In this document: positions 1-11,198 of the stretch, one piece after another
Numbering within the stretch: position 1 is the first letter of the stretch
Layout of the letters: each line of letters opens with the position of its first letter
From: Ophiodon elongatus
Taxonomy: Eukaryota > Chordata > Actinopteri > Perciformes > Hexagrammidae
Length of the DNA stretch: 64,000 nt
Reading direction: 5' to 3'
Assembly: GCA_016806645.1 (NCBI GenBank)
Contig: JACSYO010000558.1
Location: forward strand, 87,876 to 151,875
Translations under genes and position numbers: made by a program
The notes under the pieces: model-generated
Databases searched by the model: none
The model's input: only the letters and a program-made list of their open reading frames with translations
Told to the model about the DNA's origin: nothing

Positions 1-268
1 AAATGCTGCGCACAGAAAAAGGAATTACATGTATTAATGTGTTTTGGAGGGTTGGTCTAATCATTTCATTCAGAGGAGAATAATCTGAAGTGGGAAAAGT
101 ACATCTGCATCTTTCTCATTCCTACATTCATGTATTTATGTATCCTTGTGTCCTCTCTTCCCTTTTTCATCCATTCCCTCCACTCTTTTTCATAATCACT
201 CCCTTTTTCTTCCTCTTTGTTTCTCCCGCTTTCTCCCTTTATTCAGACTCTATCCCTTCCCTCCCAAC

Positions 269-276
269 CTCTCTCT

Positions 277-322
<46 letters not shown>

Positions 323-332
323 TCTCTCTCTC
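269..332. repeat. (CT)n microsatellite
   Basis: A near-continuous CT tract with two single-base interruptions. It is complementary to the AG tract 135 bp downstream, so the two could pair as a long hairpin. Confidence 0.95.
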
Positions 333-393
333 ATCTCTCTGCATCCCTTTTCCATCTCGAGTTCTCTCCTGGATCAACAGTATGTATATACCC

Positions 394-409
394 GGTTGCC
401 GTGGCAACC
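394..409. promoter_or_regulatory. Perfect X-box (RFX-type) palindrome
   Basis: GGTTGCCGTGGCAACC is a 7-bp inverted repeat with a 2-bp spacer and matches the RFX X-box consensus (GTTRCC-N0-3-GGYAAC). It lies between the CT and AG tracts. The target gene is unknown. Confidence 0.5.
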
Positions 410-464
410 AGAGGAGGCCACATGAGCGGGTGGATGAACAAAAGACCCAGAGACCCTCATCCAC

Positions 465-467
<3 letters not shown>

Positions 468-533
<66 letters not shown>

Positions 534-540
534 CAGAGAG
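468..540. repeat. (AG)n microsatellite
   Basis: An AG tract with a few interruptions (AAAG, ACAG). It forms the inverted partner of the CT tract at 269-332. Confidence 0.95.
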
Positions 541-657
541 GGAAAATCCGATTTCATTTTTAGGTGAGGGGGTTTGGTGTGTGTGTGGAAAATGAAGAGG
601 TGGAGGAAGAGGAAGGGGGGGAGGGGGGATTGATAGCGTAGGTGAGGTGAGTTCATA

Positions 658-728
658 AATGAAAGAAAGAAAGAGAGAGAGAGATAGAGAGAGGGAGGGG
701 GAGGGGGATGGGAGAAGGGAGAAGGGAG
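658..728. repeat. Polypurine tract
   Basis: An almost pure A/G stretch (AAAG, AG and GGGA units) on the plus strand, a mirror-like tract able to form triplex DNA. Confidence 0.8.
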
Positions 729-1249
729 ATGTGGTTAACAAAGCCAAAGAAGAAAAAAATATATCTGTATATAAAGAAGGAAAAGCCTAAAAGATGCAAC
801 AGTTCATAATGTAAAACTGCAGCTGCCTCCAGCGGTGGTGTCTCAGAATTAGAGATCATTTCAGAATCAAGTGCAGAAGATTGGATGTCACTCTATAAGG
901 ATTAATGGTCATTTTGAAGCCAATTCGTGTAAAGAAATAGCTATTCTTAGGAATATCTTTAAGGTATTTCACTGCATGTAATTTACAATAATGAGCTGCT
1001 GTTTCCAGGCTCCACATTACTCATACAGTATGTCAAATAATGAACATACCAGCCATGTGTACAGTGTGTCATATACAGTAGGCCAGTAATACTGAGAGAG
1101 TCTGTGAGAGTTGAACCCACAATGTTTCTTTGCGCCATGAGCATGTTTAACACTGTTAGGGCCTAATGAGCAGTGGTGCCCAACCTGGGGGTTGTAACCC
1201 TCTGACAAGTCGTAAGATAAAACAGAGGGGTCATGAGATGACCAACGAA
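729..1249. other. Intergenic stretch with no recognised feature
   Basis: AT-rich unique-looking DNA. No gene, RNA or repeat was recognised on either strand. Confidence 0.5.
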
Positions 1250-1465
1250 TAGTACACTATATATATTAAGTGGACGTAGTCACCGTGATGTCACCCATTG
1301 GTTTGTAGATTGCGGTTTTGAAACCTTGAGTTCGGCATTCTGGCCGTTGCAAACTTGTTTTTTTGTAACCAGAAGTGACACGAGAGGGTGGAGCTAAGGA
1401 CAACTGAACGCTGAATAAGACATTTTTAGGTGACCAAAATGTTACAGTTAACTTTCATGAACCAA
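1250..1465. repeat. Old dispersed teleost repeat, copy 1
   Basis: The order AGTGGACGTAGTCACC, GTGATGTCACCCATTGG, TTTGTAGATTGCGGTTTTGAA and ACCAGAAGTGACACGAG matches a common teleost non-coding interspersed repeat as I remember it. A second, shorter copy in this window is at 3887-4005. Confidence 0.55.
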
Positions 1466-3845
1466 AAACAACCCTTAAGCTACACTGTATACTTTTATTT
1501 ATTATATTAGTTTGATGTTTGGTTTGATGTGATTATTTCAGTTATACAAAGGCACTGTTTTTATAGAATATGAAATTATGTAAATAATTATCCATAGAAT
1601 AAATCCCTCCTTTAATAGGCAACCTCAAGGCTTCTTCCAACTGCGGATGTAAAGAACTAAATGTCTCGTGTAACTCCTTTAATCAGCAACCTCAGCTGCG
1701 TTGCTTTGCTGGTAATTAAGTTGCCCATGTTCATTCTGATCAAGGCAGTGGCGCAGACATTCATTCAGTCTCACATATTAAGCTGTAACCTAGTAATAAT
1801 TAGAGAAAGAAAATAATACACTTGGGAAAATGTCAAGTTGATTTCCACTTCAAGCCTTCCTCTCATTATCTTTGCTCTTTTTCATAAGCAGCTTTTCTTT
1901 TCTTTTTTTTAATTAGTGCTGGATTCTTTCATTAAAAAGGTGCAGCAACAACTTTGTTACTTGGTTGGTAAAATCAAGACGTTTCACTTTCACTTTCATT
2001 TATTTCTTTGTTTTTGGGACACAGGATACCTCTCTCAATCATCTTTAAAAATGATGACCCCCCCAAACGCTCCCAGCCCATTAACCTTTGAAGTCTACGA
2101 TTAACAGTTGAGCTGGTGGCAAATGTGCTCCTATTTGACTAAGTAAACGTATGGAGCGCTGATCCTTTGCAGAATATACAGATAGGCCCTCAAGGCACTG
2201 GTGGGAAAACCATATTCAATTATTGTGCCTATTAAAACTTGTCAGGGGTGTGTGTGTGTGTGTGTGTGTGTGTGTTAGCTGAAACAGGACAGCCTTATGC
2301 AAATATAATTGCGCCAATTAAAGCACAGAGTGGGATCAGAAGGGGGTTTTGGGTGGAAAGACTGGCAGCAGTTGCGTGTGAGGGTTGGTGTGTGTGCCAG
2401 TGGGTGTGCTGGTTATAGTGCTGGTTCTCCAGTGTGTGCATGCGTACATAAGTCAATGTGCACATGTGTGGGTGTTCTGGGAACACTGTTCTTCGCACCT
2501 TCCCCCTCCATCCCCCACCACCAGCACCCCCATCCCCTCAAAGCCTGCTTGCCTGTCTGTCTGTCTTCGGGGAGTTGAAGGAGCTCAAAGGAGAAGCCTG
2601 GAAGAGACTCCATGTTTGGTGGAGAGACGGAGGAAGGGATGAGGACGTGGAGCGGGAAAGCAGGAGAGACGAAAAAGAGACTGAATGGGTGAGCTCAGGA
2701 GAAAATCAGTGGCCACACACGTAATTGGAGAGATAATGTCCAGTATTTAAATGAAATTATACTGAAGTAGCCTTTTCCCACCTTATTTTCCGAAGAGTCT
2801 AAGGAACAGAGACCCGACCTGAACCCAAATTACACTTATCTGGTCAGACAGGGTAAAATGGTAAAAGCTTTTTAGCATTTTTGTCTGAAGAAAAGTTCAG
2901 GACGAGCCGTCTTTGTGATGGAGACAGCCAGGGAAGCGAATGACTGGCTAGACTGATGTAATATTTCTTGACATTCACTGGAGATTTTTCTGCACGTTTC
3001 CCCCCCTTTCTCCCTGAACAGATCGGTATTCCCTAGTTTTTGCCCAAGGGGTAACACCAGCAACCCCGTCTGTCAGGTTAAATTTACCCCCAAGGAACTA
3101 CCTATTCATACACTCAGAAGAAAAACGACAGAATTGTCTCTGACATTGTCTAAAAAATCTCGTCAGTCTTGTTCTCCGGGGGAGACAAAGTGTCATCACA
3201 ATGCAGTAATGGCTGTATATCGTATCACAAACATTGTTGCCAGGCTTTCATCTCTTGTGTATTTCCAGAATACGGTGACGGCATCATACACTTGACTGCA
3301 CTTTACAGAGTTGACAGTGTCGCAGGCGACTCAATAAAGTGCTGGCAGCTTTGAAACCAGGAAGATTAAATGTTCCTGTGATCACTGCGAGAGCAGGTAA
3401 CTGAGACACAACAGACGGAGGTTTGTGGAGTCCTTCGCTCACGTGTGGAGGCAGCAGGTTATCAAAGAGGACAAACTGCAGTCACATGTTGGTACTGTGC
3501 ATTTCAGCTGGTAGTCGGTGCTCAACGCAATCTCTTATATCGTAAACATAATTCTGTGTCACTACATTCATGCCTTTTGTTAGAAAGATGTGCTACAGAA
3601 TCGAAATCCAGCCTATTCAAATTGACTTTATTTCACCAGTCAGCTCACAATTTTGTGGGAAGCCGAATGTTTGTTGAACTGTTTGAATCCCACAATACAC
3701 ACGATTCTCTGAAAGCTCTCTGCAGGAAGTCAAAGGAAAGACATTTACAGAATGAGCAAATAGTCTACTGTACATTTTGCTTGTGTTCCATGCAGTGTAT
3801 CTGTATATTGTACATGCAAAGTTCAAAATCAATATAGAATAAAAG
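1466..3845. other. Intergenic stretch, short GT tract only
   Basis: It contains a (TG)n tract at 2249-2275 and otherwise no recognisable gene, RNA or repeat. The short open frames here have no family resemblance and no splice-site support. Confidence 0.5.
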
Positions 3846-4290
3846 TCTACAGCCATGCTAGCGCTGTGAGCACTGTGAGGCTGTATTCATAGGCATAACC
3901 ATTGACTGTATGTAAGAAGTGTATATAGTCACCGTTAGTTTGTAAACTATGGTTTTGAAGCCTCAAGGTTTTAAGCTGTTGTCTTATTGGTTAACATGCG
4001 TATCAACTAAAATATTTACCACGTACCGTATAGGCTACCATAGTGTTAAAATGCCAACATTTGCTAATTATTGCTAAACGCAAAGCACTGATGGGAATGT
4101 GATTAGTTCCGCAGGTGTTTGGACATGCACCAAAATATTGGACAAATTGAACCAGACTTGATGATGGCGCTGGATAAAAAAACAATGTTTCCACAAGTCA
4201 TCCTCTGGAGACCACGCATGTCAATATACGGCGGTCATGCATCTAATATATTTGAGATATTTAAGTTTGGACCAGAGTTATGGACATACC
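3846..4290. repeat. Old dispersed repeat interrupted by another repeat
   Basis: Segments 3846-3886 (ACAGCCATGCTAGCG...GTGAGGCTGTA) and 4006-4290 (CCAACATTTGCTAATTATTGC...GGGAATGTGATTAGTT...TTGGACAAATTGAA...GATGATGGCGCTGGAT) match the two ends of a widespread percomorph interspersed repeat recalled from memory. Between them, 3887-4005 matches the repeat at 1250-1465 (CATTGACTGTATGTAAG, TAGTCACCG, GTTTTGAAGCCTC). This is a nested insertion. Confidence 0.55.
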
Positions 4291-5478
4291 AACCAAAGCT
4301 ATCATGGTTAAATAAAGTAGTCCTTAATAACCCTGACTTGTTTTAATAAGTGAGACTATGAATGCCTTTTGGATCACACACCAGATTGCTCTCTCGCTCT
4401 CACAGTCGGAGGAGAGACATTAGCCAGAGTGAGACACGGGCTCCGAATCCCTTTCCTCATGAGGGATGAACCCTTTTTTTCTTAAAAGAGACTTGCAGTT
4501 CAATAATATACCCTCTAATCTCCTAAAGTATTTAAAGAACACATGATTTATTTGCTGTAGCCACTTTGTCATACCTATTTTAAGCTCCAAAACAAACTTA
4601 CGGTCCTCTCCTCTCCTGCTAATCAGTCAGCAGATGTTTGGGAGGCACAAACGCCACTCTCTTCCCCCTCCCTCCTGTCCTCCTGTCACTCCTTCTCTGC
4701 TTTTTTAATTACCTCTGAATTTCTTTTTTTCCATCCCTGGTCGCAAAAGCTTAAAATGAAGGAGCTGTTGTCATGTGAGCAGACGCCCAGCTGGATTCGT
4801 CCCTCCCTCCTTCCCTCCACAAAGCTGCGCTCTCTCTTGATGGAATTCATGAATCCATATTTAGTGCTGATTATTGAACCACGTTCTTTTATTAATAGAC
4901 ATGATGTTAGAGTGTTTTCAGCCGAGCGTTGCATTTTTCATCCATCCGAGACTTTTCCCCTTTCCACCGCCTTACAACCAGCCGAGGACCAGTTCACCCA
5001 GTGCTTCTCTATTTCTACTCCACCCCCGCTCCTTGCCCTCTCCTTCTACCTCTCCCCTCAGTCTCAACCCCCTTTTCTACACCTCCGTCATTTCATCTCG
5101 ACCGCCTGTTTTCCGTTTGCTTTCGGAAAGGACTCGCAGGGACAAAAGAGAGAATGATGGAGATGAAAACAGATTCTATAACCAAAGAATACGATGAAAT
5201 GACATAACATGAACAATGTGTTTCATATTACTACATATTCATCACGCCAGCGTGGGTTTGGTGAATGAAAATATTAAGTTGGAGGACAACTGGGGTCAGC
5301 TAACCCGGTTCAATGCTACTGGAGCCAGAAGCTCATGTGAATTTAATGTTGTATTATTGTATTTTACATTCATGCACTGGGTGGGAGGTGCAAGGATTTT
5401 TGGAGAATGTTTTTGTGTCGGTACCCTTGAGCATTGTGTATCAAGGAGAGCATGAACAGTTAGTGTTTCACTACGAAG
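4291..5478. other. Intergenic stretch with no recognised gene
   Basis: Pyrimidine-rich blocks at about 4590-4740 and 4960-5110. The open frames across 4756-5207 overlap one another in different frames and reflect low-complexity C/T composition rather than a gene. Confidence 0.5.
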
Positions 5479-5542
5479 TGGAGATGCTGGGGATTGAACC
5501 CAGGACCTCATACATGCGTTCTTCCACTAAGCTACATTCCCC
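5479..5542 (-). pseudogene. tRNA-Ala pseudogene with anticodon-arm deletion
   Basis: The 3' half (T arm, acceptor CATCTCC, A73) is identical to the tRNA-Ala at 11127. The 5' half has GGGGAATG instead of GGGGATG, a disrupted D arm, and has lost about nine bases covering the 5' anticodon stem and part of the loop, giving 64 nt. It cannot fold as a tRNA. Confidence 0.75.
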
Positions 5543-5735
5543 CTCTCTCTACACATGATACTCATAAAGGTGGATCGTTTTAATTTTTTCACATCTTTTT
5601 TATTTAGAAGAAGTGCAATGCTGGCAGATTTATTTTGGGGGTGAATGCCGTTGTATAAAGCAGCCTTGTATCTCAGTATTGACAAGGTGTCACAATTTGG
5701 AAGGGTTGGTTCTTTGCACTCCACCAAATAGGAAC

Positions 5736-5799
5736 TGGAAATGCAGGGGATTGAATCTGAGACTTCATCCATGCAGTGTTTAATAATTTAACATTTAGT
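5736..5799 (-). pseudogene. Highly diverged tRNA-Ala pseudogene
   Basis: A 64-nt stretch aligns without gaps to the deleted copy at 5479-5542: TTCAATCCCC and GCATTTCCA at the 3' end are clear, and the spacing ATGT-to-GCATG is the same, so both appear to share the anticodon-arm deletion. The 5' half is heavily mutated. This suggests duplication of an already broken copy. Confidence 0.5.
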
Positions 5800-8700
5800 T
5801 GAAGAAGCAGGAGGAGCCGTAGCAGCATTATCAAATTTTCTCTATGAATTGGTTACTGCAGTGATCACGAGAGATTCAACACTACATTACATTATGATCC
5901 ACTTTGTTAACATTCATATTGCTTTGTCTATTGTCCTTTTCAAAGACTGTTTTATTAAAGGTGCTTGGTGGAGTTTCCTCGGGACTACAAGTGGTCAAAA
6001 CCCCCACAGGCTACTTTTAACTTTCAGGTTAATTTCTGTCTTTTAAGTAAAAAAAAATAATCTATTACCGTATAAGCTTATCTACATCACAGCCTTCAAC
6101 TCGTCGAATAGTATAATCCACAAGGGGTTTGTGTTTTTCCGGTTTTAATGAGTAATTATGCATGTACATAACATAAGTACTTTGCTGCAAAAACATGGTT
6201 GTTCTAAAGTCATTAATTGGTGTAACTACACGTTCTGACAGAATATGTTGCAACATATGTTGAATATGTTACTTTAATTGGGTCCCCATTTAAAAATACA
6301 TTTTAATACATTCAAAGGAGCTTGCATGTTATCGTAAATAGGACAAGAAACAGTCTCACTCAAACACTATATCGCAGCCCACTTATACGTACTGTGACAG
6401 AAGTACTGTGTACTTATGTCCTGTGTTAGTCACTTCATGATATTCATGTTTACGTTAAACAAAACAAACTTCATTCATTTTATCCCCACAACTGTGGCTG
6501 TAAATAATATTTACAGTAGAGGACACAATTCTGACATATAGTCTTCAACACGTCAGACTGAGGGTTATTATATCTGCAGACAACCGCACATATGCACAGG
6601 GAATCATTTAATTAGTGATCTATAGTGCAGTGTAATCAACTGAATGAAATAATCTGCTACTGCCATATAATTATAATCGCTTACCCTTTCAACACTGGCT
6701 GCTGTGTGATTACGCCAATGTGATCTGACTGCGATGTTGACTTTTTTCCCGGTAAATGCACACGCAAGGCAATGTACAATGTAGTCGTCTTCCTTCTCTA
6801 TATACTACGATACAGGGCACAGGTTGGCAGAGCGCTGGGTCTTGGTATCAGACTCAGTACTGAAGCTGGAATCCACACAGTTTTACAGCTCCGACTCCAG
6901 TTTCAGCCAGAGCTTTCTTTCCCCTCAAACAATAACTGCTTTCACACTGAAAGACCTTGAACATTTTCAGCAAAGCAACTCTTGCCTCTGAAATGGGAAT
7001 ATTCCACATCTGGCCGGGCCCACATTGCAGCTCAGTGATAAAGCAAACAGAGGCAACCGGAGTCAAACGCTGTGGTAGTGTGCGCTGTAAAGGGTTTAAA
7101 TCTCTCTGCTATCAGCCACCCACAGCAGCAGGAGGAACTGTGCTTAAAATCATGTTTCTGCAACAAAAAACATCAGACTGTGAAATCTACCATAGTGATG
7201 TAACTCATTCCTCCCCTAAAATGTGACTGTTCTGTAAAACATGTGGAACTTTCCGACTGCTGCTAATGATGCCCAGGGCACTCACCCACCACACCTCTTT
7301 CCAATGACTAAGACCCCCCTTTTCCAGCTGGATGGGGGTCAAAACATGTTGTCAAGAACAGCTTAGCACGCAGCAGACCTGTCTTATCCTTTCAGAGGTC
7401 AGATTTTTATCATCAACGAACAATGACCCCAATCGCCTCCCATACTGCAAATCTACACGTAAACAAGCTTTTCGCCTACCAGCCTCAGCTCACCCAGACT
7501 AATAAAACACACACACACACGGGTTGAAAATGTACCCTGTGTGGATGCTTGATGCCCTACACAACATCTGAACAACTCATTTTTGTTTGCTCCAATGCGA
7601 GTGCAGTGCTGCAATAGTGAGATAAAAATGTCCTTGAAGACTATCTTTTGATGTATTTTGGAGTCAACACTGAAATCCAACTGAGTCACGCGTTTTGCTG
7701 GTTCTTGGACCGCACGTAAAGCACCTGTGGAGGAGAGGATCCACTATGTAAGCAGCTGTACACCTCAATTTAAACATGGCACAAGCTGGTGTTTAAACTC
7801 ACTTCCTCTTCCTCTGCACCCCCACACTCACAATCCTGTTTTTCAGATTTACACGCTGCCGATCACAGAGTTTTTTTTCACTAGTCTTGTATTAATGTCA
7901 CAGTGAGCCGAGGAGCTTCACTTTGTACCAAGCACTTGTTTCTTCAATTAGATCTCAGTGGGGCGGAGGGGTACAATGTCGTACTTGCCCGAGGCTCTCT
8001 CCTACTCGCTGCCTCTCCACACAGCTAGAGTGGGTTAACAGGATTAAGGGGACATTTGCATTGGGAAGGGTGGAACGCCGAGTATGTTGGCAGGGACTCC
8101 ATCATGGTATGTAGTCAGATATCAGGGAGAGAGCTCAACGTGTAGCGTATTTAGGTCAGATTTGAAAATTGCATACACTAACACGTACACAAATACACCC
8201 GGAGGATGTTAAGGACCGGAAGAACAGACAGACAGATAGACAGATAGACAGATAGATAAATAGATATATCCCAGTCACAGACACGGTTTAAAAGGGCGTT
8301 AGGAGGCGGTGTCGGGGGTTGTGCTTCTTGACATTGCATGTTGATCTAAGAAACTGAGTCTGGATCATAAGGGAGTTGATGTTGGCATAATCTACTTAAT
8401 CTGATTGAGGGCAGTGGCGTCTTCGAGGGCTCAATAATTGATAGCACCATCTGCTGTGGAATCAATCTACCAGAATCCCACACAAAAGGCATTAGGTTAA
8501 AGCAATACTGGGTAATTACATTTTACCTTGATTTGCCACAAAGAGACTGATACAGAATAATTAAATTAAAACATTGTATCATGGCCGCAACAAGATGAAT
8601 GTGCATGTAGTTCTCTGGGTTTGTGGGCGTGTCTGCTGCGAGAAGGTCCAGTGTTTAGGTCTGAGTGGTGCTAATGTTTGCATTTGGAGTAGCAGATGCT

Positions 8701-10274
8701 GGGTCCTTTACTTAAGTGATCTCACACTTTAGGCTATTTCAGCAGTCTTTTCCATTACTCTTTGGTAACCATTTATCCAACACTTTCATCCATCTACTTT
8801 AACCATGTAGCCTATCCATTTTGTTTATTAGCTAGCTAGTTCAACTGTCTTTCTTATTACTTTTACAGAAAAATCTATCCATCTATCCAGAATATTTAGC
8901 TTACCATTTATCCATTACTTACAGGGGATATAGCTGACTAAAAATCGAATTTCTTTGTTTATAAAGCTTCTCCACAATACTTCCACGTGTCCCCTGGCAA
9001 CTGCTGAAGTACCTCCCTGGCTGTGAATCTCTGCATTACATGATTAGACTTCGCGGCTTTCAATTGAAGTGAGCAGGCATTATTGAACAGCAGAACGTGG
9101 GGCTTACGAAGCGCTTCTTGGATCTTCGAAGGATGAGGCCAATGCTTATGTTTCAGCTCACGCTGAAGAATGGCTACACCACTGACGTACAGTCTAATTA
9201 TAGTTGAAACAATCCCTTTAATGAGACAATAGGACATGTGTGAGTTTGCGTGCATTCACGTGTGTGTGTCTGCTGTCTAGATTGTGCTTGTGTATGACAT
9301 GTAAATAATTGATTGGTCAGCATTGTTTGAACATCTTTAATTCAGTGCACAGGGATGGATAGTGCACACAGTTCTCCCCCATGACAGCATGAAAGAGGTG
9401 CCTGCAAACATGTGCTCATTTCTGACTGATCAAAAACACTATTGTTCACACTGAAAACGCGCACAAAACTCTGCTTTTGATGACACGAGATGGTTTTGTT
9501 TCCTCTGCCGCGCATTGTGTTGCAACACCTCAGCGGGTGCAGCTGTCTGTAGCCACATGAGAAGCCTCTCAACATGTATCCGTGTTTCTTGGAAGCGTCC
9601 GTCATGTTGTGTTAATGTCACGTTGGAAAGAAGAGGTTGGCGGATTAATGCAAATCGGGAACGTTGGATTTTAACCTATGAATTCAAAGAAACTAAAGAG
9701 CATGATACGAAAGGATTTTCTGGTCATTCCTAATTACGTTGCTTCCAATATGACATGCATGTGACATACCTGTAATACAGCCAGGAGAGATTCATGGGAG
9801 CTGAATGAAGTGAACAATCACTGCGTTTCTGAGATAAGTCTTCTCTGTAGGGGTCGAGGGAAAACACAGAAATTATGTCATATTAACTTTGAGGAGAAGA
9901 TGCTTAAGGAAAGGACCTGCCAGGACAAATGAGAGGATGGGGGAAATAAATGGAGATAGATGATGAGCCACGTTCAAAGTGAACAAATTACATCACACAA
10001 AACTGCTGTTTCATAATTTCTGTATTCATAATACCAAAGCTTATCTTTGAAAAATATTCAGTTGGATGACCACTGAACTCGATGAAGGCCTTTACATCCA
10101 AAACAAAATGTGTCTCTGAAATTGAACGTCCTTGCAACATTAACTGAGATTGATATTTCAAAGTCATTCACCTTAGAGGTGATGAACAGCTATTACTCTG
10201 TGGAGCGCATATAGTTCTTGTATTGGTAAGGACAGACTCATTCTCCCTGCTTTAATTCCATTGCAGCTAAGGAA
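5800..10274. other. Intergenic stretch with no recognised gene
   Basis: AT-rich unique-looking DNA on both strands with short unsupported open frames. The only named element is the GACA/GATA tract at 8225-8268. Confidence 0.5.
8225..8268. repeat. (GACA/GATA)n microsatellite
   Basis: GACA and GATA tetramers alternate (ACAGACAGACAGATAGACAG...GATAGATA), a Bkm-like simple repeat. Confidence 0.85.
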
Positions 10275-10346
10275 CGGAGATGTTGGGGATTGAACCCAAG
10301 ACCTCCCTCAAGCGAAGCATACGCTCTACCACTGAGCTACATCCCC
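10275..10346 (-). pseudogene. tRNA-Ala-like locus with damaged anticodon stem
   Basis: This locus has the same length (72 nt) and layout as the tRNA-Ala at 11127, with intact acceptor, D arm, T arm and internal A and B boxes, and the G3:U70 pair. However, the anticodon stem TATGC/GAGGG has two mismatches and two wobbles, and position 73 is G rather than A. The loop TTCGCTT would still give anticodon CGC. It is most likely a decaying copy. Confidence 0.65.
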
Positions 10347-10384
10347 TCTGAGAGGTGAAATGTGTCAGCTGTTGATTTTCCCTC

Positions 10385-10620
10385 CATTTGAATAAGCTTG
10401 TCCTCATAATAAAGGTAACACTCGGGAGATTTCTGCAAAGGTGAATATGTGTACTGGGTCAGACTAAAGGAAGATGGAGAACAGCATAAATGAAAGAGTT
10501 AATTTCCACCTAAAAAATAAGTAAATATCTCTTTAAAATGATGCAGTTGCAGCTCCAAACCTTCAGCAAACCATATCACAATGACACAATTTATGGTTAT
10601 GGCTGTATGAAGTGAAGTTT
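10385..10620 (+). repeat. Dispersed repeat, copy A
   Basis: It aligns with 63739-64000 over about 230 bp. Shared blocks are TACTGGGTC-R-GACTAAA, GAAGATGGA, ACAGCATAAAT, AGAGTTAATTT, TAGTAAATAT-like and GATGATGCAGTTGCAGCTC-like sequence, with scattered substitutions and small indels. The family was not recognised. It lies just upstream of the minus-strand tRNA-Ala-like locus at 10275. Confidence 0.75.
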
Positions 10621-10780
10621 ATTTGATCTGTTGGTTGTAGAGTGATAAGACGTATACTGCTATAATCTGTGGAGTCTCAGCTTTCATAATGACATCATCT
10701 GTGCTTGTTGCATGAAGTAAATTGCTGGCACCACTATGCGCCGTTAGCGTGTTTTTGCGGTGGGTTTATTTAGTTGGAAA

Positions 10781-11029
10781 TGTGTTTTGTTTAGGAAAAA
10801 AATGGTTGTCATGAGCTTTTTGGCCTTGTGTGGGTATGCACTTCCTTATGTGGTGTTTGTTGCGATGTGTCGGCAAGCGCTACCGGGGAGGGGGGTAGCC
10901 AGGACACTGGACGCGCTACCGGGGGGATAGCGCTTGCCGACACATCGCAACAAACACCACATAAGGAAGTGCATACCCACACAAGGCCAAAAAGCTCATG
11001 ACAACCATTTTTTTCCTAAACAAAACACA
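10781..11029. repeat. Perfect inverted repeat, 102-bp arms, 45-bp spacer
   Basis: The left arm 10781-10882 and right arm 10928-11029 are exact reverse complements by eye over all 102 bases, with no indels. The spacer 10883-10927 is G-rich. A 12-bp direct repeat GCGCTACCGGGG occurs at 10877-10888 and 10913-10924. No target-site duplication is evident at the outer edges. It could be a foldback element, a recent inverted duplication or an assembly artefact. It lies 97 bp from the tRNA-Ala at 11127. Confidence 0.9.
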
Positions 11030-11126
11030 GTTCAATCCTTTGATACTTGTTTTCCATTCACAGGGAGTGCAAAGCTCTAAACAATATTTATCAAATGAGT
11101 GTACCACTTCAAGCAAAGAGAAATGT

Positions 11127-11198
11127 TGGAGATGCTGGGGATTGAACCCAGGACCTCATACATGCGAAGCACGCGCTCTACCACTGAGCTACATCCCC
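11127..11198 (-). tRNA. tRNA-Ala (anticodon CGC)
   Basis: Read on the minus strand, 72 nt fold as a full cloverleaf: acceptor GGGGATG/CATCTCC with the G3:U70 pair that defines alanine identity, D arm GCTC/GAGC, anticodon stem CGTGC/GTATG (three Watson-Crick pairs and two G-U) with loop TTCGCAT giving anticodon CGC, T arm CTGGG/CCCAG with TTCAATC loop, and A73. A box (TAGCTCAGTGG) and B box (GGTTCAATCCC) match consensus. There is no run of four Ts just downstream, so activity is uncertain. Confidence 0.8.

Noticed and set aside
90..656. Overlapping open frames on both strands rich in Leu-Ser or Arg-Glu
   Set aside because: Produced by the (CT)n and (AG)n tracts.
10916..11116. Minus-strand open frame of 66 codons with a hydrophobic stretch
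   Set aside because: It lies almost wholly in the right arm of the inverted repeat and has no recognisable homologue.
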